From NCBI GenBank assembly GCA_964369685.1, contig CAYJFB010000004.1:65978-129977 (forward strand): a stretch of 64,000 nucleotides of DNA, given 5' to 3'. The stretch's first letter is position 1, and every line of letters begins with the position of its first letter. Made by a program: the position numbers and the translations under genes. Shown here piece by piece: positions 25,740-36,729 of the stretch. The DNA is from Avidesulfovibrio sp964369685 (GTDB taxonomy: Bacteria; Desulfobacterota; Desulfovibrionia; Desulfovibrionales; Desulfovibrionaceae). The notes under the pieces are model-generated. The model did no database searches and had not been told where the DNA came from. It worked only from the letters and a program-made list of their open reading frames with translations.

Positions 25740-26609
25740 ATGGATATATGGATTCATGCCGTAAACGGACAAGTCAGTATTCGTGTGACACGGCAACTTT
25801 GTGTTACGGAAAGTGAATATCAAAAAATTGAAATTTTTGATTCAGTTGAATACGGGCGTTTGTTGGTGCTTGATGGGGATGTGATTTTTTCGGTTGCCGA
25901 TGAATTTATTTATAATGAGATGGTTGTTCATGTGCCTATGGCTGTGCATCCTGAGGTTAAAAAGGTCTTAATCATCGGTGGGGGTGACGGTGGTGTAGCC
26001 AAAGCGTTTACACAATATCCTGAAATTGAGCAGATTGATGTTGTTGAACCTGATGTGATGCTGGTGAAGGCATGCCGTGAGTTTTTTCCTGAAATGGGTA
26101 AATGTTTTGATGATCCGCATGTCAATTTGATTCACCGTGACGGCTTGCGTTTTTTACGTGGCAGACAAGCTGAATATGACATTATTATCAATGATTCCAC
26201 TGATCCTTTCGGACATACAGAAGGGCTTTTTACCAAGGAATTTTACGGAAGTTGTTATCGTGCGTTGCGTGATGACGGCATTATGGTGTACCAACATGGC
26301 AGTCCGTTCTTTGATGAAGACGAAACCGCTTTTCGTACCATGCATCGTAAAGTTTTTCAAAGCTTTCCTATCAGCCGAGTGTATCAAGCACACATTCCTA
26401 CATGTCCTTCAGGGTATTGGATGTTTGGTTTTGCTTCAAAAAAATACCATCCCATCCAACATTTTGATGCGCAAAAATGGAATCAACGTCAACTGAAGAC
26501 ATGGTACTATACAACCAATTTACATATTGGTGCTTTTATGCTTCCCAAGTATGTGGAAGATTTATTGATTGAAGCTGAAGCATCAAAAGTTACACGAAAT
26601 GAAGAATAG
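25740..26609 (+). CDS. speE: Spermidine synthase (polyamine aminopropyltransferase)
   Basis: 289 residues. It transfers aminopropyl from decarboxylated SAM to putrescine. LVLDGDVIFSVADEFIYNEMVVHVP, IIGGGDGGVAKAF (nucleotide site, about residues 78-90), VVEPD and the catalytic NDSTDPFG (about 148-155) are all in place. It is cotranscribed with speA. No SAM decarboxylase or agmatine-processing gene is in the window. Confidence 0.94.
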   Translation: MDIWIHAVNGQVSIRVTRQLCVTESEYQKIEIFDSVEYGRLLVLDGDVIFSVADEFIYNEMVVHVPMAVHPEVKKVLIIGGGDGGVAKAFTQYPEIEQIDVVEPDVMLVKACREFFPEMGKCFDDPHVNLIHRDGLRFLRGRQAEYDIIINDSTDPFGHTEGLFTKEFYGSCYRALRDDGIMVYQHGSPFFDEDETAFRTMHRKVFQSFPISRVYQAHIPTCPSGYWMFGFASKKYHPIQHFDAQKWNQRQLKTWYYTTNLHIGAFMLPKYVEDLLIEAEASKVTRNEE

Positions 26610-26718
26610 TAGAGTCAGTTCAATAAAACACTTTTTTCAGAGCAGGCGTCAGACGCAGTTTAAAAGTTTGCGGATAGGGAATGCCCCCTTAAAAACGTTG
26701 TGAGATCAGTGTGTTTCA

Positions 26719-26755
26719 AAATAAAAATCGCTCGTGAAAAGAGCGATTTTTATTT
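26719..26755 (+). terminator. speAE terminator
   Basis: A perfect 15-bp stem AAATAAAAATCGCTC (26719-26733) / GAGCGATTTTTATTT (26741-26755) with T-rich right arm. It can also act on the minus strand. Confidence 0.88.
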
Positions 26756-26862
26756 AAAGCCTACATAAGTTGGTTAAACGTTTACAATTCTTTTTGTGAG
26801 CGACCCTGTAGCAACAAAATGGCGTGCAGGATCAAAATCAATGTTCACAAAACAAAGAGCGC

Positions 26863-29286
26863 CTACTTGGTGCGTTGAATACATTCTTGTAATTCTTGCG
26901 CCTGAGACGCCAATTCACGGATAGCCTCTGCAGATTGCATGATTGCTTCAGAGGTTTGTCCTACGGTATAATTGATGTCATTCATTGATTGTGAGATTTC
27001 ATTTGAAACGGTTTCTTGTTGAGTTGCCGCAGAAGCAATGTTCTGAATCATTTCAGATGTTTCTTCTGTAAATGTCACGATCTCTTGCAATGAAGCCTCA
27101 GATTCTTGTGCCAACTCTGCTGTACGCACAATATGTTCAACAACAGAACCGACTTCTTGTTGATTGGCACGACTTGAATTTTGAATGGCTCTGATGCTCT
27201 CATCGACTTCACGAGTTGCATTCATGGTTTTTTCTGCCAACTTACGCACTTCGTCTGCCACAACGGCAAAACCGCGTCCTGCTTCACCCGCTCTGGCAGC
27301 CTCAATGGCAGCATTCAAGGCCAACAAATTCGTTTGATCAGCAATATCAGAAATCACATTGATAATACTGTCAATGCCTTCGGCAAGCCCATCAAGTTGC
27401 GCCATGTTGTTTTTTAATTTTTCAGAAGACGTCTGCAACGCTTCCATAGATTCAGTCATATGAACCAACAATTTAATGCCGTCACTGGCTTTTTGACGCA
27501 CAAGCGCGCTTTGATCGGCTGTGTTTTCTGCATTACGAGCGACTTCAACAACAGAAGCGTTCATTTCTGTCATGGCTGTTGATGTTGATTCGATGCGCTC
27601 ACGCTGGAAGTTTGAACCTTGAACGATATGTTCCGTCTGTGCCGCAAGTTCTTCCGTTGCCGCAGTGACGCGCAATGCCACATCATTGGCCTGAACAGAC
27701 ACTTCTTGAATAAGTTGACTTTGTTTTTTAGTTTCGGTGATATCAATAATGACTTCCATGTAACCCGCAGGTTTTTTGTTTAAATCAAACAACGGTGTTG
27801 CCGCAACAGAAATAGCAAAATGGGTTCCTTTCGGCTGACACGTTGTTTCGCCGTGCAAGGCTTTCTGTTGAGAAAGGGCTTGTTTTCCAAGACACGTTGC
27901 AGGATTGTTACAAGCAGGTGAAAGAAAAAGATTGCCACAACTTTTTCCAACAACGTGTTCTTCGCCAAGCATCTTTTTGGCAGCCTTATTCATATATACA
28001 ATACTGTTATCTTGTTTACCTGTAAAAAGCCCGACAGGTAAATTGTTGATTTGTGTTGTGAAGGAAGCGAGTATTGTGTTGATGGTAGACGTAAGCTCAT
28101 AATAACTGCCTTTAAATGTTGTAACATCCATTTGACTGTCAAACACGCCTGAAGAAACCTCATTGGCTGTTTTTTGGCAGAGTACGGTCAATTGGTTCAG
28201 AACAACTGAAATGGCCTTCATACTTTCTACAACTTGACCAATATCGCCTTTTTCATTGATTTGTGGATCAAAATCAAATTCTCCCAAGGCAAGATGTTGT
28301 GCATAGTTACGCATTTTCTTGAGCGTATTGCTTAAAGAGACAACAATATATGCCGTAATAGCAAGACTTATCAGCAAAACAAGCACGGATATAAAAAAAC
28401 TTTGATCAACATTGTCATTCGTGCGAGTGACGACTGTTGTTAATTCTTTGGTTGCGCCTTCAGTTGCGTTACGACTCATCATAATTGTATCTTCAGAAAT
28501 ACTTCGGCGCTGATCTGTCAGCTGTTGAAATTGTTTTTCCAAAATCAGGGCACTTTCTTCCAATTCCATAGATTGCTTGCTGAAGTGTGCATAGAGCGCT
28601 TCGACTTCTTCAACATCCTTGAGAGCGGCAAAGGGTAAATTGCCTTTTTGATCTGCCATTCTTGCCATACTCGCAGATAACGCCTCTTGCATATTGTTGA
28701 CAGCGTTCATATAGTCACTATCCAATGACAAGAAGAAAGAAATCGTATTTTCTGCCAGTAAAACTGCAGAAGTTTGTGACTGAACCAAGTCTTGCGCCAA
28801 ATCAATATTGTCAATTTCAAAAGCGTATTCCAACAAATCACTCAACTCTTTTTGAAATGCTTCCTGAGCAGGCACAAAGGAAGTGAGATAACGCTGATAA
28901 AGGGAAGCACCGTTATCAAGTAGTTGTTGTAAATTACGCATTAATGTTTCTTGTTTGGTAATCGTATTGCGTACTTGTGCGGCAGCATTTCCTGTTCCAA
29001 CCAAGTTTAACAAATCCTTATAATAATCAAGCACATTTTGTGCCGCTTGTATCGCCAATTGACGATCTTCCGTTTTATGGTGCAAAAGAAATTGTGAGAG
29101 ACGATATGTCAATTGCGACAAATCTATTTCTATTTGGAATGTGATGGTGTCAGCCTTGTCTAAATTAATATAACTCTTTAAATTATCAGATGATTGTTTT
29201 GAAGAATTATAGCTAAAAAAAGCCAGAGACAAAGCCATCATTGTTAAAAGAATACATCCAATAATGATGCGTCCTCTTGTTGTCAT
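26863..29286 (-). CDS. Methyl-accepting chemotaxis protein with PAS domain
   Basis: 807 residues from the ATG at 29286 (AGGAGG 5 bases upstream). Order: TM1 (about 7-27), a long helical periplasmic sensor (about 30-300), TM2 (about 306-328), HAMP, a PAS domain (about 420-530) and the signalling domain, with the tip [25 protein letters not shown] fully conserved. The PAS domain carries four or five cysteines ([21 protein letters not shown]...TTC), so a redox or metal signal is possible. There is no CxxCH haem site as in DcrA. No chemotaxis genes lie nearby. Ligand unknown. Confidence 0.93.
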   Translation of the reverse strand: MTTRGRIIIGCILLTMMALSLAFFSYNSSKQSSDNLKSYINLDKADTITFQIEIDLSQLTYRLSQFLLHHKTEDRQLAIQAAQNVLDYYKDLLNLVGTGNAAAQVRNTITKQETLMRNLQQLLDNGASLYQRYLTSFVPAQEAFQKELSDLLEYAFEIDNIDLAQDLVQSQTSAVLLAENTISFFLSLDSDYMNAVNNMQEALSASMARMADQKGNLPFAALKDVEEVEALYAHFSKQSMELEESALILEKQFQQLTDQRRSISEDTIMMSRNATEGATKELTTVVTRTNDNVDQSFFISVLVLLISLAITAYIVVSLSNTLKKMRNYAQHLALGEFDFDPQINEKGDIGQVVESMKAISVVLNQLTVLCQKTANEVSSGVFDSQMDVTTFKGSYYELTSTINTILASFTTQINNLPVGLFTGKQDNSIVYMNKAAKKMLGEEHVVGKSCGNLFLSPACNNPATCLGKQALSQQKALHGETTCQPKGTHFAISVAATPLFDLNKKPAGYMEVIIDITETKKQSQLIQEVSVQANDVALRVTAATEELAAQTEHIVQGSNFQRERIESTSTAMTEMNASVVEVARNAENTADQSALVRQKASDGIKLLVHMTESMEALQTSSEKLKNNMAQLDGLAEGIDSIINVISDIADQTNLLALNAAIEAARAGEAGRGFAVVADEVRKLAEKTMNATREVDESIRAIQNSSRANQQEVGSVVEHIVRTAELAQESEASLQEIVTFTEETSEMIQNIASAATQQETVSNEISQSMNDINYTVGQTSEAIMQSAEAIRELASQAQELQECIQRTK

Positions 29287-29811
29287 AATGCCTCCTCTAC
29301 ACAAAGTGGATGATAGTCAAAAAAACTCAAGTAAAAAAACAACAGTTACAGATTTTAAAGCATATAGTTCTTATTAATATATTCTTATAATACATTCTGC
29401 AATAAGAAAAGTACATCTTGAAAGAATATGGCTTTCTATATGAATAATAAAATGTTTTATTATTTGTAATAAAATAAATATATGTTTTATTTAATATTGC
29501 TGTTTAAAACATTAGCGCTATTTCATTTATTAATATATAACTTGCAAATAATCATATAGTATAAAAAGTCAACAAAATAATTTTTATTGATATTAAACAA
29601 AAAATCTTAAAATATTTGATGTAGTAATATCTTTTATATTGCATATAACAATTCTGTTCACATCACTCTGGCTTTTTTTATATCAAACATCAAAAGATGT
29701 AGACAAGGGCATTCTTTTACAGAGCTTTTTTTCGATTGCAGAAAAGAGATCAACACCATATACTTTCTAAAAAAGTCATATAACCGGCTACAACTGCCAT
29801 CCTAAGAGCAT
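29287..29811. other. Very AT-rich 525-base gap
   Basis: It separates the divergent chemoreceptor and glycosyltransferase genes. It is dominated by A/T runs and holds no convincing ORF, hairpin or RNA gene. A TATAAT (29386-29391, plus strand) has no matching -35. Confidence 0.5.
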
Positions 29812-31026
29812 ATGAAAATTCTTATCATTCAACTCGCCAGATTGGGCGATATTATGCAAACAGCCCGACTTGTAGCCTCACTGCAACAGAACGATCTTCA
29901 TCTTTGTGTTGATCAAAGTTTGGTTAAGGCTGCTCAATATGCCTACCCGACGTTGATTGTTCATGGAGTTATGGTGCACAGTGCCGGAGAAACAACGGCG
30001 TTGTCTCACAACACAACCGTGTTTGCGCGCTTACGGGATATCGGTTTTCATCAAATATACAATCTGAATCATTCTGGCTTCAACAGAGCCATGGCACGAC
30101 TTTTTCCGAGTGAACGTGTTGATGGCTATTCTTGTCACAATGGACAAAACGAACGAAGCACATGGATGCGTTTGGCTTTACGTTGGACAAGCAATCGTCG
30201 ATTCTCGCCATTAAATCTTGTTGATTTTTGGGGTCTGATGGCTCAAAATCCCATAGAGCCTGCACAAGTCAATCCTATAGCAACGGCTCGCGGCGGCGGT
30301 TTGGGAGTTGCCATAGCGGGTCGTAATGCACGCCGCAGCTTACCACCCCATCTGCTTGTAAAAGCAATCACGGCTATTGTACAGCGCAACAATGCATCTC
30401 GCATTGTATTGCTTGGAACAGCGAATGAACGCGCGGCTGCCCGTGCGTTATATGAAGAATTACCGCCAAGTTTGGTTTCGCGAGTTGAAAATCGCGTCGG
30501 ACGCACGAGTTTGGCAGAGTTATTTAGCCTCATTGCCGAACTTGATGTGTTGCTTTCTCCCGATACGGGGTTAACGCACATTGCCGCGCGTTTGGGAGTG
30601 CCTGTTGAGGGTCTTTTTCTTTCTTCAGCCTGGGCGTTTGAGACGGGGCCCTATGGATTGGGGCATCGTGTTTGGCAGGCAACCACATCTTGTGCACCCT
30701 GCGCCGAACACACGCCTTGCAACGCAAATCATGTCTGCTTAAAACCCTTTACACAAGCTTCATGGTTGCGAGATTTGCTTACGGAAAACGAAACGACACC
30801 CCACCTACAAACAATGACAAGCCGCTTTGATGCACTCGGTTTAACATGGAGCGGTGCATCTCCCATAGAACGTCAAGTTACACGCCGTGTTTTGGCAACC
30901 TATTGTGGGGTTTGTCTTCCCATTGTCGACACATACCAAGAAGCCCAAGTCGCAACACAACTTTTTGAAACAACTGACTGGGTATTGCCAAAAACACCAT
31001 GTCCTCTTTCGGAGACAACAACATGA
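29812..31026 (+). CDS. Glycosyltransferase family 9 (heptosyltransferase-like)
   Basis: 404 residues. It starts MKILIIQLARLGDIMQTARL, the nucleotide-sugar entry motif of ADP-heptose:LPS heptosyltransferases. The C-terminal donor site is LLSPDTGLTHIAARLGVPVEGLFLSSA (about residues 245-272). A Cys-rich stretch (CAPCAEHTPCNANHVC) follows, as in Desulfovibrio relatives. It is coupled to the next gene by an ATGA overlap. The acceptor could be LPS core or a surface protein. Confidence 0.85.
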   Translation: MKILIIQLARLGDIMQTARLVASLQQNDLHLCVDQSLVKAAQYAYPTLIVHGVMVHSAGETTALSHNTTVFARLRDIGFHQIYNLNHSGFNRAMARLFPSERVDGYSCHNGQNERSTWMRLALRWTSNRRFSPLNLVDFWGLMAQNPIEPAQVNPIATARGGGLGVAIAGRNARRSLPPHLLVKAITAIVQRNNASRIVLLGTANERAAARALYEELPPSLVSRVENRVGRTSLAELFSLIAELDVLLSPDTGLTHIAARLGVPVEGLFLSSAWAFETGPYGLGHRVWQATTSCAPCAEHTPCNANHVCLKPFTQASWLRDLLTENETTPHLQTMTSRFDALGLTWSGASPIERQVTRRVLATYCGVCLPIVDTYQEAQVATQLFETTDWVLPKTPCPLSETTT

Positions 31027-32327
31027 TTCAAGCCTCGAACCCCTTACGCATTTTATTGGTTCTTCCCATGTATGGAGGCTCACTTCCCATCGGCAACTAT
31101 TGTGCTGCCGCTTTGCGTGATTTGGGGCACCATGTAGAAGTGTTCGATGCACCCGCTTATTTACAGACGTTTGAATCTCTACGTTCTTTAGGTGTTGCCA
31201 TGGAACGTAAAGAACAATTGGAAACAGGGTTATTACATTTACTCGGTCAAGCCATTCATGCCATAGCAGAACGTTTTGAACCTGACTTGGTGTTGGCTAT
31301 GGCGCAAGCTCCCCTCGGACGTTCAACCCTGCAACGCCTACGACGAGATGGTATTCCCACAGCTATGTGGTTTGTGGAAGATTTTAGACTGTTTACATAT
31401 TGGAAAGCGTTTGCACCATTTTATGATGCTTTTTTTGTCATTCAAAAAGAGCCTTTTTTGTCTGAATTAAAAGCTATAGGTGTAGAAAATGCGTATTATC
31501 TACCTCTGGCAGCGTTACCGACATTTCATAAACCATTAAAGCTTTCTGCGGCAGAGCAACAATACTATGGCTCACAAATCAGCTTTATGGGAGCCGGTTA
31601 TCCCAATCGACGTCAAGCCTTTCGCCAACTTCTGCCTTTTGATTTTAAAATTTGGGGTTCGGATTGGAACGGCGATCAGCTCCTTAAACCCTATGTTCAA
31701 CAAGAAGGTCAACGCATCACACCCGAGGAAAGTATAAAAATTTTTAATGCGACAACAATTAATCTCAATCTTCATTCCAGCATAAAAAGCACACAACTTG
31801 TTTCACAAGGTGATTTTGTGAATCCTCGTACCTTCGAGCTCGCTTCTTGTGGAGCCTTTCAACTGGTCGATCAACGCGGCCTTCTGTCTGAACTTTTTAA
31901 CACGGAAGGCTCAGAAGCTGAACTGGTCGTGTTTACAACAATGCCTGAACTGCTTGAAACCATTGATTATTATCTTGCACACCCCAAAGAACGTTTTTCC
32001 TTGGGCTTACGCGCGCGTGCGCGTATTTTACACGATCACACCTATCATATTCGCATGAATACGCTCCTTGAATACATACAAAAGAGTCGCATAAAAACGA
32101 ATCAACCTTGGCCTCTTCTACGAAAACATACTGAATTACCGAATGAACTTCCGGAACCTTTGCGTCACGAGCTCGCTACATTGCTACAACGGCTCCGGTT
32201 ACCAAAAAATGCTCCATTTGAGGACGTGCTCACACGTTTGCGAAGCGAATCAGGCGAACTCTCCGGTCTTGAAACGGCTCTTCTTTTCCTTGATGAATGG
32301 AAAAAACAATATATGAAAAGCAAATAA
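31023..32327 (+). CDS. CgeB/YkvP-like glycosyltransferase
   Basis: 434 residues from the ATG at 31023, which overlaps the upstream stop (ATGA) and follows a GGAG; the ATG at 30999 lacks a site. The N-terminal domain reads ILLVLPMYGGSLPIGNYCAAALRDLGH. The C-terminal domain has INLNLHSSIKS.....VNPRTFELASCGAFQLVDQR, the donor-binding region of the Glyco_trans_1_2/CgeB type. It probably acts with the GT9 enzyme in decorating LPS or a surface protein; flagellin is one possibility. The last 80 residues are unassigned. Confidence 0.8.
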   Translation: MIQASNPLRILLVLPMYGGSLPIGNYCAAALRDLGHHVEVFDAPAYLQTFESLRSLGVAMERKEQLETGLLHLLGQAIHAIAERFEPDLVLAMAQAPLGRSTLQRLRRDGIPTAMWFVEDFRLFTYWKAFAPFYDAFFVIQKEPFLSELKAIGVENAYYLPLAALPTFHKPLKLSAAEQQYYGSQISFMGAGYPNRRQAFRQLLPFDFKIWGSDWNGDQLLKPYVQQEGQRITPEESIKIFNATTINLNLHSSIKSTQLVSQGDFVNPRTFELASCGAFQLVDQRGLLSELFNTEGSEAELVVFTTMPELLETIDYYLAHPKERFSLGLRARARILHDHTYHIRMNTLLEYIQKSRIKTNQPWPLLRKHTELPNELPEPLRHELATLLQRLRLPKNAPFEDVLTRLRSESGELSGLETALLFLDEWKKQYMKSK

Positions 32328-32422
32328 TTGTTACATGAAAACCTCCCGTGGAGACTCTTTCTCAATAACCATTAAGAAGAATAAATACGAGATACATCTT
32401 GTAAAAAAAGGCTTTTTATGCC

Positions 32423-32788
32423 ATGAGAACTCCAATACTGCTCTTTATTACCGTATCGCAAAGAGTTGAAGCAGAACTGTTGGCAGAAACATTATTGCGT
32501 CAACGCCTGGTTGCAGGGGTGAATCTCATTCCACAAGTACAATCCTTGTATTGGTGGAATGATGCCATTCAGCGGCATAGTGAAATTGTACTTTTAGCAC
32601 ACAGTGTTGATACGCATGTACCCGCTATAGAGGCGTTATTGCGGCACATGCACAGCTATGAAACCCCGTGTCTTACAGCCTTGCCTTTTGCCTATGTAGA
32701 AAAATATTTTGCAGATTGGATCATAAAACAAACCGATACGACGTCTTTTGACGTCAAAAACGGCTTTTTTTTACCCAACGGAGAATAG
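32423..32788 (+). CDS. cutA: CutA-like divalent-cation tolerance protein
   Basis: 121 residues, a small trimeric PII-like fold. FITVSQRVEAELLAETLLRQRLVAGVNL, the QSLYWWNDAIQRHSEIVLLAHS strand (canonical xSxYxWxGxxxxxxE) and ALPFAYVEKYFADWI are all typical. The family was linked to copper tolerance in E. coli, but the molecular role is unsettled. It is 5 bases upstream of the PfkB kinase. Confidence 0.9.
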   Translation: MRTPILLFITVSQRVEAELLAETLLRQRLVAGVNLIPQVQSLYWWNDAIQRHSEIVLLAHSVDTHVPAIEALLRHMHSYETPCLTALPFAYVEKYFADWIIKQTDTTSFDVKNGFFLPNGE

Positions 32789-32793
32789 CGCAT

Positions 32794-33729
32794 ATGACCA
32801 TCCATATTTCGGGTTCTTTGGCTTTTGATCGAATTATGAATTTTCCGGGCAATTTTGCCGATTCCATTTTGCCTGAACAATTACACATTATTAATATTTC
32901 TTTTTTGATTGATCGTTTAGACATTCAACAAGGCGGTACGGCGGGAAATATTGCCTATACGCTGAGTCTGCTTGGTGAGCGTTCCCGTATCTTGGCAACG
33001 GCAGGAAAAGACGCGCAAGACTACCTTGTTCAGTTGCAAGCTGTTGATATTGATGTTTCTGCCGTCCGTGTGCTTGATAGTGAGGTGACGGCGTCCTGCT
33101 ATTTGATAACAGATAGAAATAATAATCAAATCAATGGATTCCATCCTGCAGCCATGAACACGTCCTGTAATATCGACAGCAGCGCGTTTCAACGTGGCGA
33201 TTTGGCAATTATTTCACCCGGAAACCTTGACGACATGCGCACGTTGCCGCGTATGTATCGTGAAGCAAATGTTCGTTATATTTATGATCCCGGTCAGTTG
33301 ATTCCCGCGTTAAGTAAAGAAAATCTGTTAGACGCGATAGCAGGTTCTGATTTTTTAATCAGCAATGACTATGAATTGGAAATGATTGCTCGCAATACAG
33401 GACGTACAACGGCAGAACTGCAAGAACTGACAGGTTGTCTACTGACGACACTCGGCGAACAAGGCTGCCGTATCAACGGAAGTGCACACACTTTGATTCC
33501 TGCTGTTCCCGTGACACAAGTGCTCGACCCCACAGGCGCGGGCGATGCTTTCCGTGCTGGATTTTTGAAAGGGCTTATTTTGGATCTGCCTTTAGAGCAA
33601 GCAGTGCGCTTGGCTTGTACAACAGCTTCATATAATGTTGAAACAAGTGGAACCCAAACCCACTCATTCACGATAGCACAATTGAAAGCACGCTATATGT
33701 CGACATATGAAGAGCCGCTGCCAATGTAA
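32794..33729 (+). CDS. PfkB-family carbohydrate/nucleoside kinase
   Basis: 311 residues. N-terminal HISGSLAFDRIMNFPGNF and the GGTAGNIAYTLSLLGERSRILATAGKD motif (PfkB signature 1 region), and the C-terminal DPTGAGDAFRAGFLKGL (signature 2 with catalytic Asp and anion hole) are intact. The layout is nearest to bacterial adenosine kinase-like PfkB members, but ribokinase-type sugars are not excluded. GGAGAA precedes the ATG. Confidence 0.85.
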   Translation: MTIHISGSLAFDRIMNFPGNFADSILPEQLHIINISFLIDRLDIQQGGTAGNIAYTLSLLGERSRILATAGKDAQDYLVQLQAVDIDVSAVRVLDSEVTASCYLITDRNNNQINGFHPAAMNTSCNIDSSAFQRGDLAIISPGNLDDMRTLPRMYREANVRYIYDPGQLIPALSKENLLDAIAGSDFLISNDYELEMIARNTGRTTAELQELTGCLLTTLGEQGCRINGSAHTLIPAVPVTQVLDPTGAGDAFRAGFLKGLILDLPLEQAVRLACTTASYNVETSGTQTHSFTIAQLKARYMSTYEEPLPM

Positions 33730-34096
33730 GCCTATTTCTTTTCCTGAAGAAGAGCCTCAGTCTGTGACAAGAAATGCAGCCGCACACTTCTCTTTCTGTC
33801 AGACCGTATGGCATCATCACAGCCTCTGACACCCTTCTCTCATAAGGGGCTTTTTCCTGTCTTTACAACGTGTTTGTATGTAAGGGAAAAAGTCCCCCAT
33901 AGAGCAGAGAATATTCCAAAGGCAATCTCGGAAGTAACGGTTTTTTTATTTAAAACAGCCCTTCATTCAAAAAGACAACGTTCTTTCGCTTTTGTAGAAT
34001 ATGTAAAAAATGCTGTATACTTGCTATAGTTAAAGAGTTGAAACTTAAAAATTCATTTTTAAATAATAAATTTTATAAAAGTAATAATACAGAGCT
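33730..34096. other. 367-base gap between convergent pfkB-type gene and ureD
   Basis: No gene is seen. An imperfect inverted repeat, GGGGCTTTTTCC (33846-33857) with GGAAAAAGTCCCC (33885-33897, one bulge), may end one of the two transcripts. An AT-only stem TTAAAAA/TTTTTAA lies near 34045-34062. Confidence 0.45.
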
Positions 34097-34870
34097 CTAC
34101 TGGTAATCTTGGCTTATTTCCTTAAAGTAAGAGTATATGTTATCCCCATTATCCCCCAGAACACGTACACACACGCCTTGTTGCGCTTTGCTCACGCCCA
34201 CTTCAAAATGATGGGGAAGCTTCTCTGTTCCTTTTTGCCGTGCAAGCATTATAAAAACATCTTCTTGCTCTTGAGAAGGAAAATACGCGTACAGCAAACC
34301 ATTATGGCTAAAGCCATGCCACAGACCAATATCGCTATAGTCCCAACGTGCAGGCTCTATGTAAGTATTGTCTGCAAAAGCGAGATTGTTTTCGACAGAT
34401 ACATGCACGGTTGCTTGAAACGCTTTCATAAGAAAGCTCTCTCCCATATGAATACGCCCTGCAGTGAAAATATCACTATAGAAAAATGTGGCTGTAGAAT
34501 CTAAATATATGTGTGTCTTGCATTTATAATTGCTGTTTTTAAAGGGGATGGTTGGGTGTGGCAGATAGCGTACGCGGCTCTTGGCTTCAGCTTTTATACA
34601 TAAAGTCTTTTGTACATTTCCGTCCTGCGTATTAAAAATTTTTTCATAGCTTTGTGAACCAACCAGAACCTTGGATTCTTGTCCAAAATGTAAATCCATA
34701 TGTACTGTATCACCTTGCAACAAACCCGCAGAAGATGAAAGGAGAATGATATGCGCCTCATCGTTTTCATATAAGGGCGCAATAAGTTTATAGGGCGATG
34801 TAAAATATACGTCGTCATACACCGTTTTATGGTGGTTATATTGAGTAGAAAGGCGTACGCAAGAGTTCAT
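34097..34870 (-). CDS. ureD: Urease accessory protein UreD (UreH)
   Basis: 257 residues. It is the scaffold that, with UreF and UreG, loads nickel into apo-urease. DDVYFTSPYKLIAPLY, SSAGLLQGDTVHMDLHFG and SRVRYLPHPTIPFKNSNYKCKT are UreD/UreH elements. It is the last gene of the urea operon, overlapping ureG by one base (TAATG). The last position matches Helicobacter ureH. Confidence 0.9.
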   Translation of the reverse strand: MNSCVRLSTQYNHHKTVYDDVYFTSPYKLIAPLYENDEAHIILLSSSAGLLQGDTVHMDLHFGQESKVLVGSQSYEKIFNTQDGNVQKTLCIKAEAKSRVRYLPHPTIPFKNSNYKCKTHIYLDSTATFFYSDIFTAGRIHMGESFLMKAFQATVHVSVENNLAFADNTYIEPARWDYSDIGLWHGFSHNGLLYAYFPSQEQEDVFIMLARQKGTEKLPHHFEVGVSKAQQGVCVRVLGDNGDNIYSYFKEISQDYQ

Positions 34871-35478
34871 TACATACCCTCAAAAAGTACGTCTTTTTTA
34901 ATCCAATCTATGACGGAATCCAAGCCTTCAAGGCTCATGAGATTGGTGAAAAGATATTTTCGTCCGCCGCGCATCCTATCAGAATCAGATGCCATGATAT
35001 CTAAATTTGCACCCACGAAGGGGGCTAAATCTGTTTTATTAATAATGAGCAAATCAGAACGCGTCACACCCGGACCACCCTTACGAGGAATTTTTTCACC
35101 TTGAGCCACGTCGATAACATAGATAGTGGCGTCGGCTAAATCCGGACTAAAGGTGGCAGAAAGGTTATCTCCGCCGCTTTCAATAAACATAATCTGCACA
35201 TCTGGAAAACGCTCCGCCATTTCCTCTACGGCTTCTAAATTCATGGAACAGTCTTCACGAATAGCTGTATGTGGACAACCTCCTGTTTCTACACCTAAAA
35301 TACGCTCTTTAGGCAATGCGGAATTTTTTACCAAAAACTCTTCATCCTCACGAGTATAAATGTCATTGGTGATCACGCATAAAGAATACTCATCTTTCAT
35401 CTTACGGGTCAGTCTTTCGATAAGAGCCGTCTTGCCTGAACCCACAGGACCACCCACACCAATTTTTACGTATCCCAT
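34870..35478 (-). CDS. ureG: Urease accessory GTPase UreG
   Basis: 202 residues. It hydrolyses GTP to drive nickel insertion. P-loop [15 protein letters not shown] (residues 9-23), [13 protein letters not shown], the nickel-dimer motif [13 protein letters not shown] (CPH, about residue 68) and the [10 protein letters not shown] guanine motif are all present. The gap to ureF is 44 bases. Confidence 0.96.
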   Translation of the reverse strand: MGYVKIGVGGPVGSGKTALIERLTRKMKDEYSLCVITNDIYTREDEEFLVKNSALPKERILGVETGGCPHTAIREDCSMNLEAVEEMAERFPDVQIMFIESGGDNLSATFSPDLADATIYVIDVAQGEKIPRKGGPGVTRSDLLIINKTDLAPFVGANLDIMASDSDRMRGGRKYLFTNLMSLEGLDSVIDWIKKDVLFEGM

Positions 35479-35522
35479 ATATTTTCCTGTTTCTTTGTGT
35501 TTTTTTTGAAAAGGGAACTTTT

Positions 35523-36218
35523 TTAACTCATATATAATCGGCTGTATAATGTTTCATGTTGCATGGCGTAAATATCAAAAGCGCTGCCGCTTATGCCCAG
35601 CTCACTGCGCCCCACGTGCCGGGCTTTAAACACTGCCTCTTGCACGAGAGGTAAAGCCTTATTCAGTACAACTTGCCCGTCAAGCTGGCTTAAAGGCACG
35701 CTTTTCACCGCATTGGTCACAATACCGGAAATGGCACTGTAAGCATAAATATGTGCACCTTCTTCATAGCTTATGCCTTTATCTTTCACAAAAAGAGCTA
35801 AAGCCAGTACATGATGTCCCATGCACATTTTTTCATCAATAAGCTGCTTATATAAAGCAAGATGAGGTAAAATTTCAATTTTTTTCCATACTTTCAAAAA
35901 CCGCTGACACAGCTTTTCACTGCCGCGGCGCACTTCAAATGGCGATGTATACGCCGCATACAAAGCGTCGAGCAGTATCAGTTCCTCTTGTTTGATAGTT
36001 CCGGAATTATCAAAAGCAGTATGGTATATTTGGGCAAAGAAGCCCAACTCATTGTAGGGCATAAAGGAAAGGATATTTGCCACATAGGCTTCAAGGTCGG
36101 CACTGTTTTTGAGCTTGTCTTTTTGTACAAAGGTTTCCAAACCATTGGAAAGGGTAAAAGAACCAATGGGAAAAACACTGTCGCTCACTTGGAGCATGGA
36201 AAGAAGAGCCGTATTCAT
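35523..36218 (-). CDS. ureF: Urease accessory protein UreF
   Basis: 231 residues, an all-helical protein. [25 protein letters not shown] near the N-terminus and the [43 protein letters not shown] region are typical. It binds UreD and UreG during nickel loading. It follows ureE by 8 bases. Confidence 0.93.
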   Translation of the reverse strand: MNTALLSMLQVSDSVFPIGSFTLSNGLETFVQKDKLKNSADLEAYVANILSFMPYNELGFFAQIYHTAFDNSGTIKQEELILLDALYAAYTSPFEVRRGSEKLCQRFLKVWKKIEILPHLALYKQLIDEKMCMGHHVLALALFVKDKGISYEEGAHIYAYSAISGIVTNAVKSVPLSQLDGQVVLNKALPLVQEAVFKARHVGRSELGISGSAFDIYAMQHETLYSRLYMS

Positions 36219-36226
36219 GGTATGCC

Positions 36227-36721
36227 TTAATGACTATGCTCGGGCTGGTGTTCATGTGCATGTTTATGATTTTTTTCCGAAGATCCATGCGCTTTACATT
36301 CGGTAAAATGAGTAAACTTCTCTTGTACTTGTTGTATTTCAAAGCCTAGTTTCTCTAAGTATAAAAAAGTGGGCTTATCATAGGGAATAAGTACTGATTT
36401 TTCCTCAATTTTTAACGATAAATGTCTATTGCCCAACTCAAAGCATAACCTTCCCATTTCCTGCATACTGTGTACATGGATTTGAGTAAGCTTGGTGGGT
36501 ACAATTTCACACACATATAACGCACCGTCTTTTTTCGCTAAAATATCCCCATCTTTCAGCACATCCTCCACTAAAACACCCAGTTCGGTGCCGTCCGAAG
36601 CCATTTTTTTTATACGCTTTTTATCCACCTCAAACCATTCAAAGGGTACAGAAATAATTTCTTCTTGCCTTTGCTCTGTATGAATATTACCTAAAATGTA
36701 TTCGATAATCATCGGTTCCAC
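36227..36721 (-). CDS. ureE: Urease nickel chaperone UreE
   Basis: 164 residues. An N-terminal peptide-binding domain (about 1-75) is followed by the metal-binding domain, with GNRHLSLKIEEKSVLIPYD. It ends in a His-rich tail, HKHAHEHQPEHSH, expected to bind Ni(II). It sits 8 bases after ureC. Confidence 0.93.
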   Translation of the reverse strand: MEPMIIEYILGNIHTEQRQEEIISVPFEWFEVDKKRIKKMASDGTELGVLVEDVLKDGDILAKKDGALYVCEIVPTKLTQIHVHSMQEMGRLCFELGNRHLSLKIEEKSVLIPYDKPTFLYLEKLGFEIQQVQEKFTHFTECKAHGSSEKNHKHAHEHQPEHSH

Positions 36722-36729
36722 GAATCTCC

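Noticed and set aside
34045..34062. TTAAAAA/TTTTTAA hairpin as the ureD terminator
   Set aside because: The stem is AT-only and weak, with no distinct T-run.
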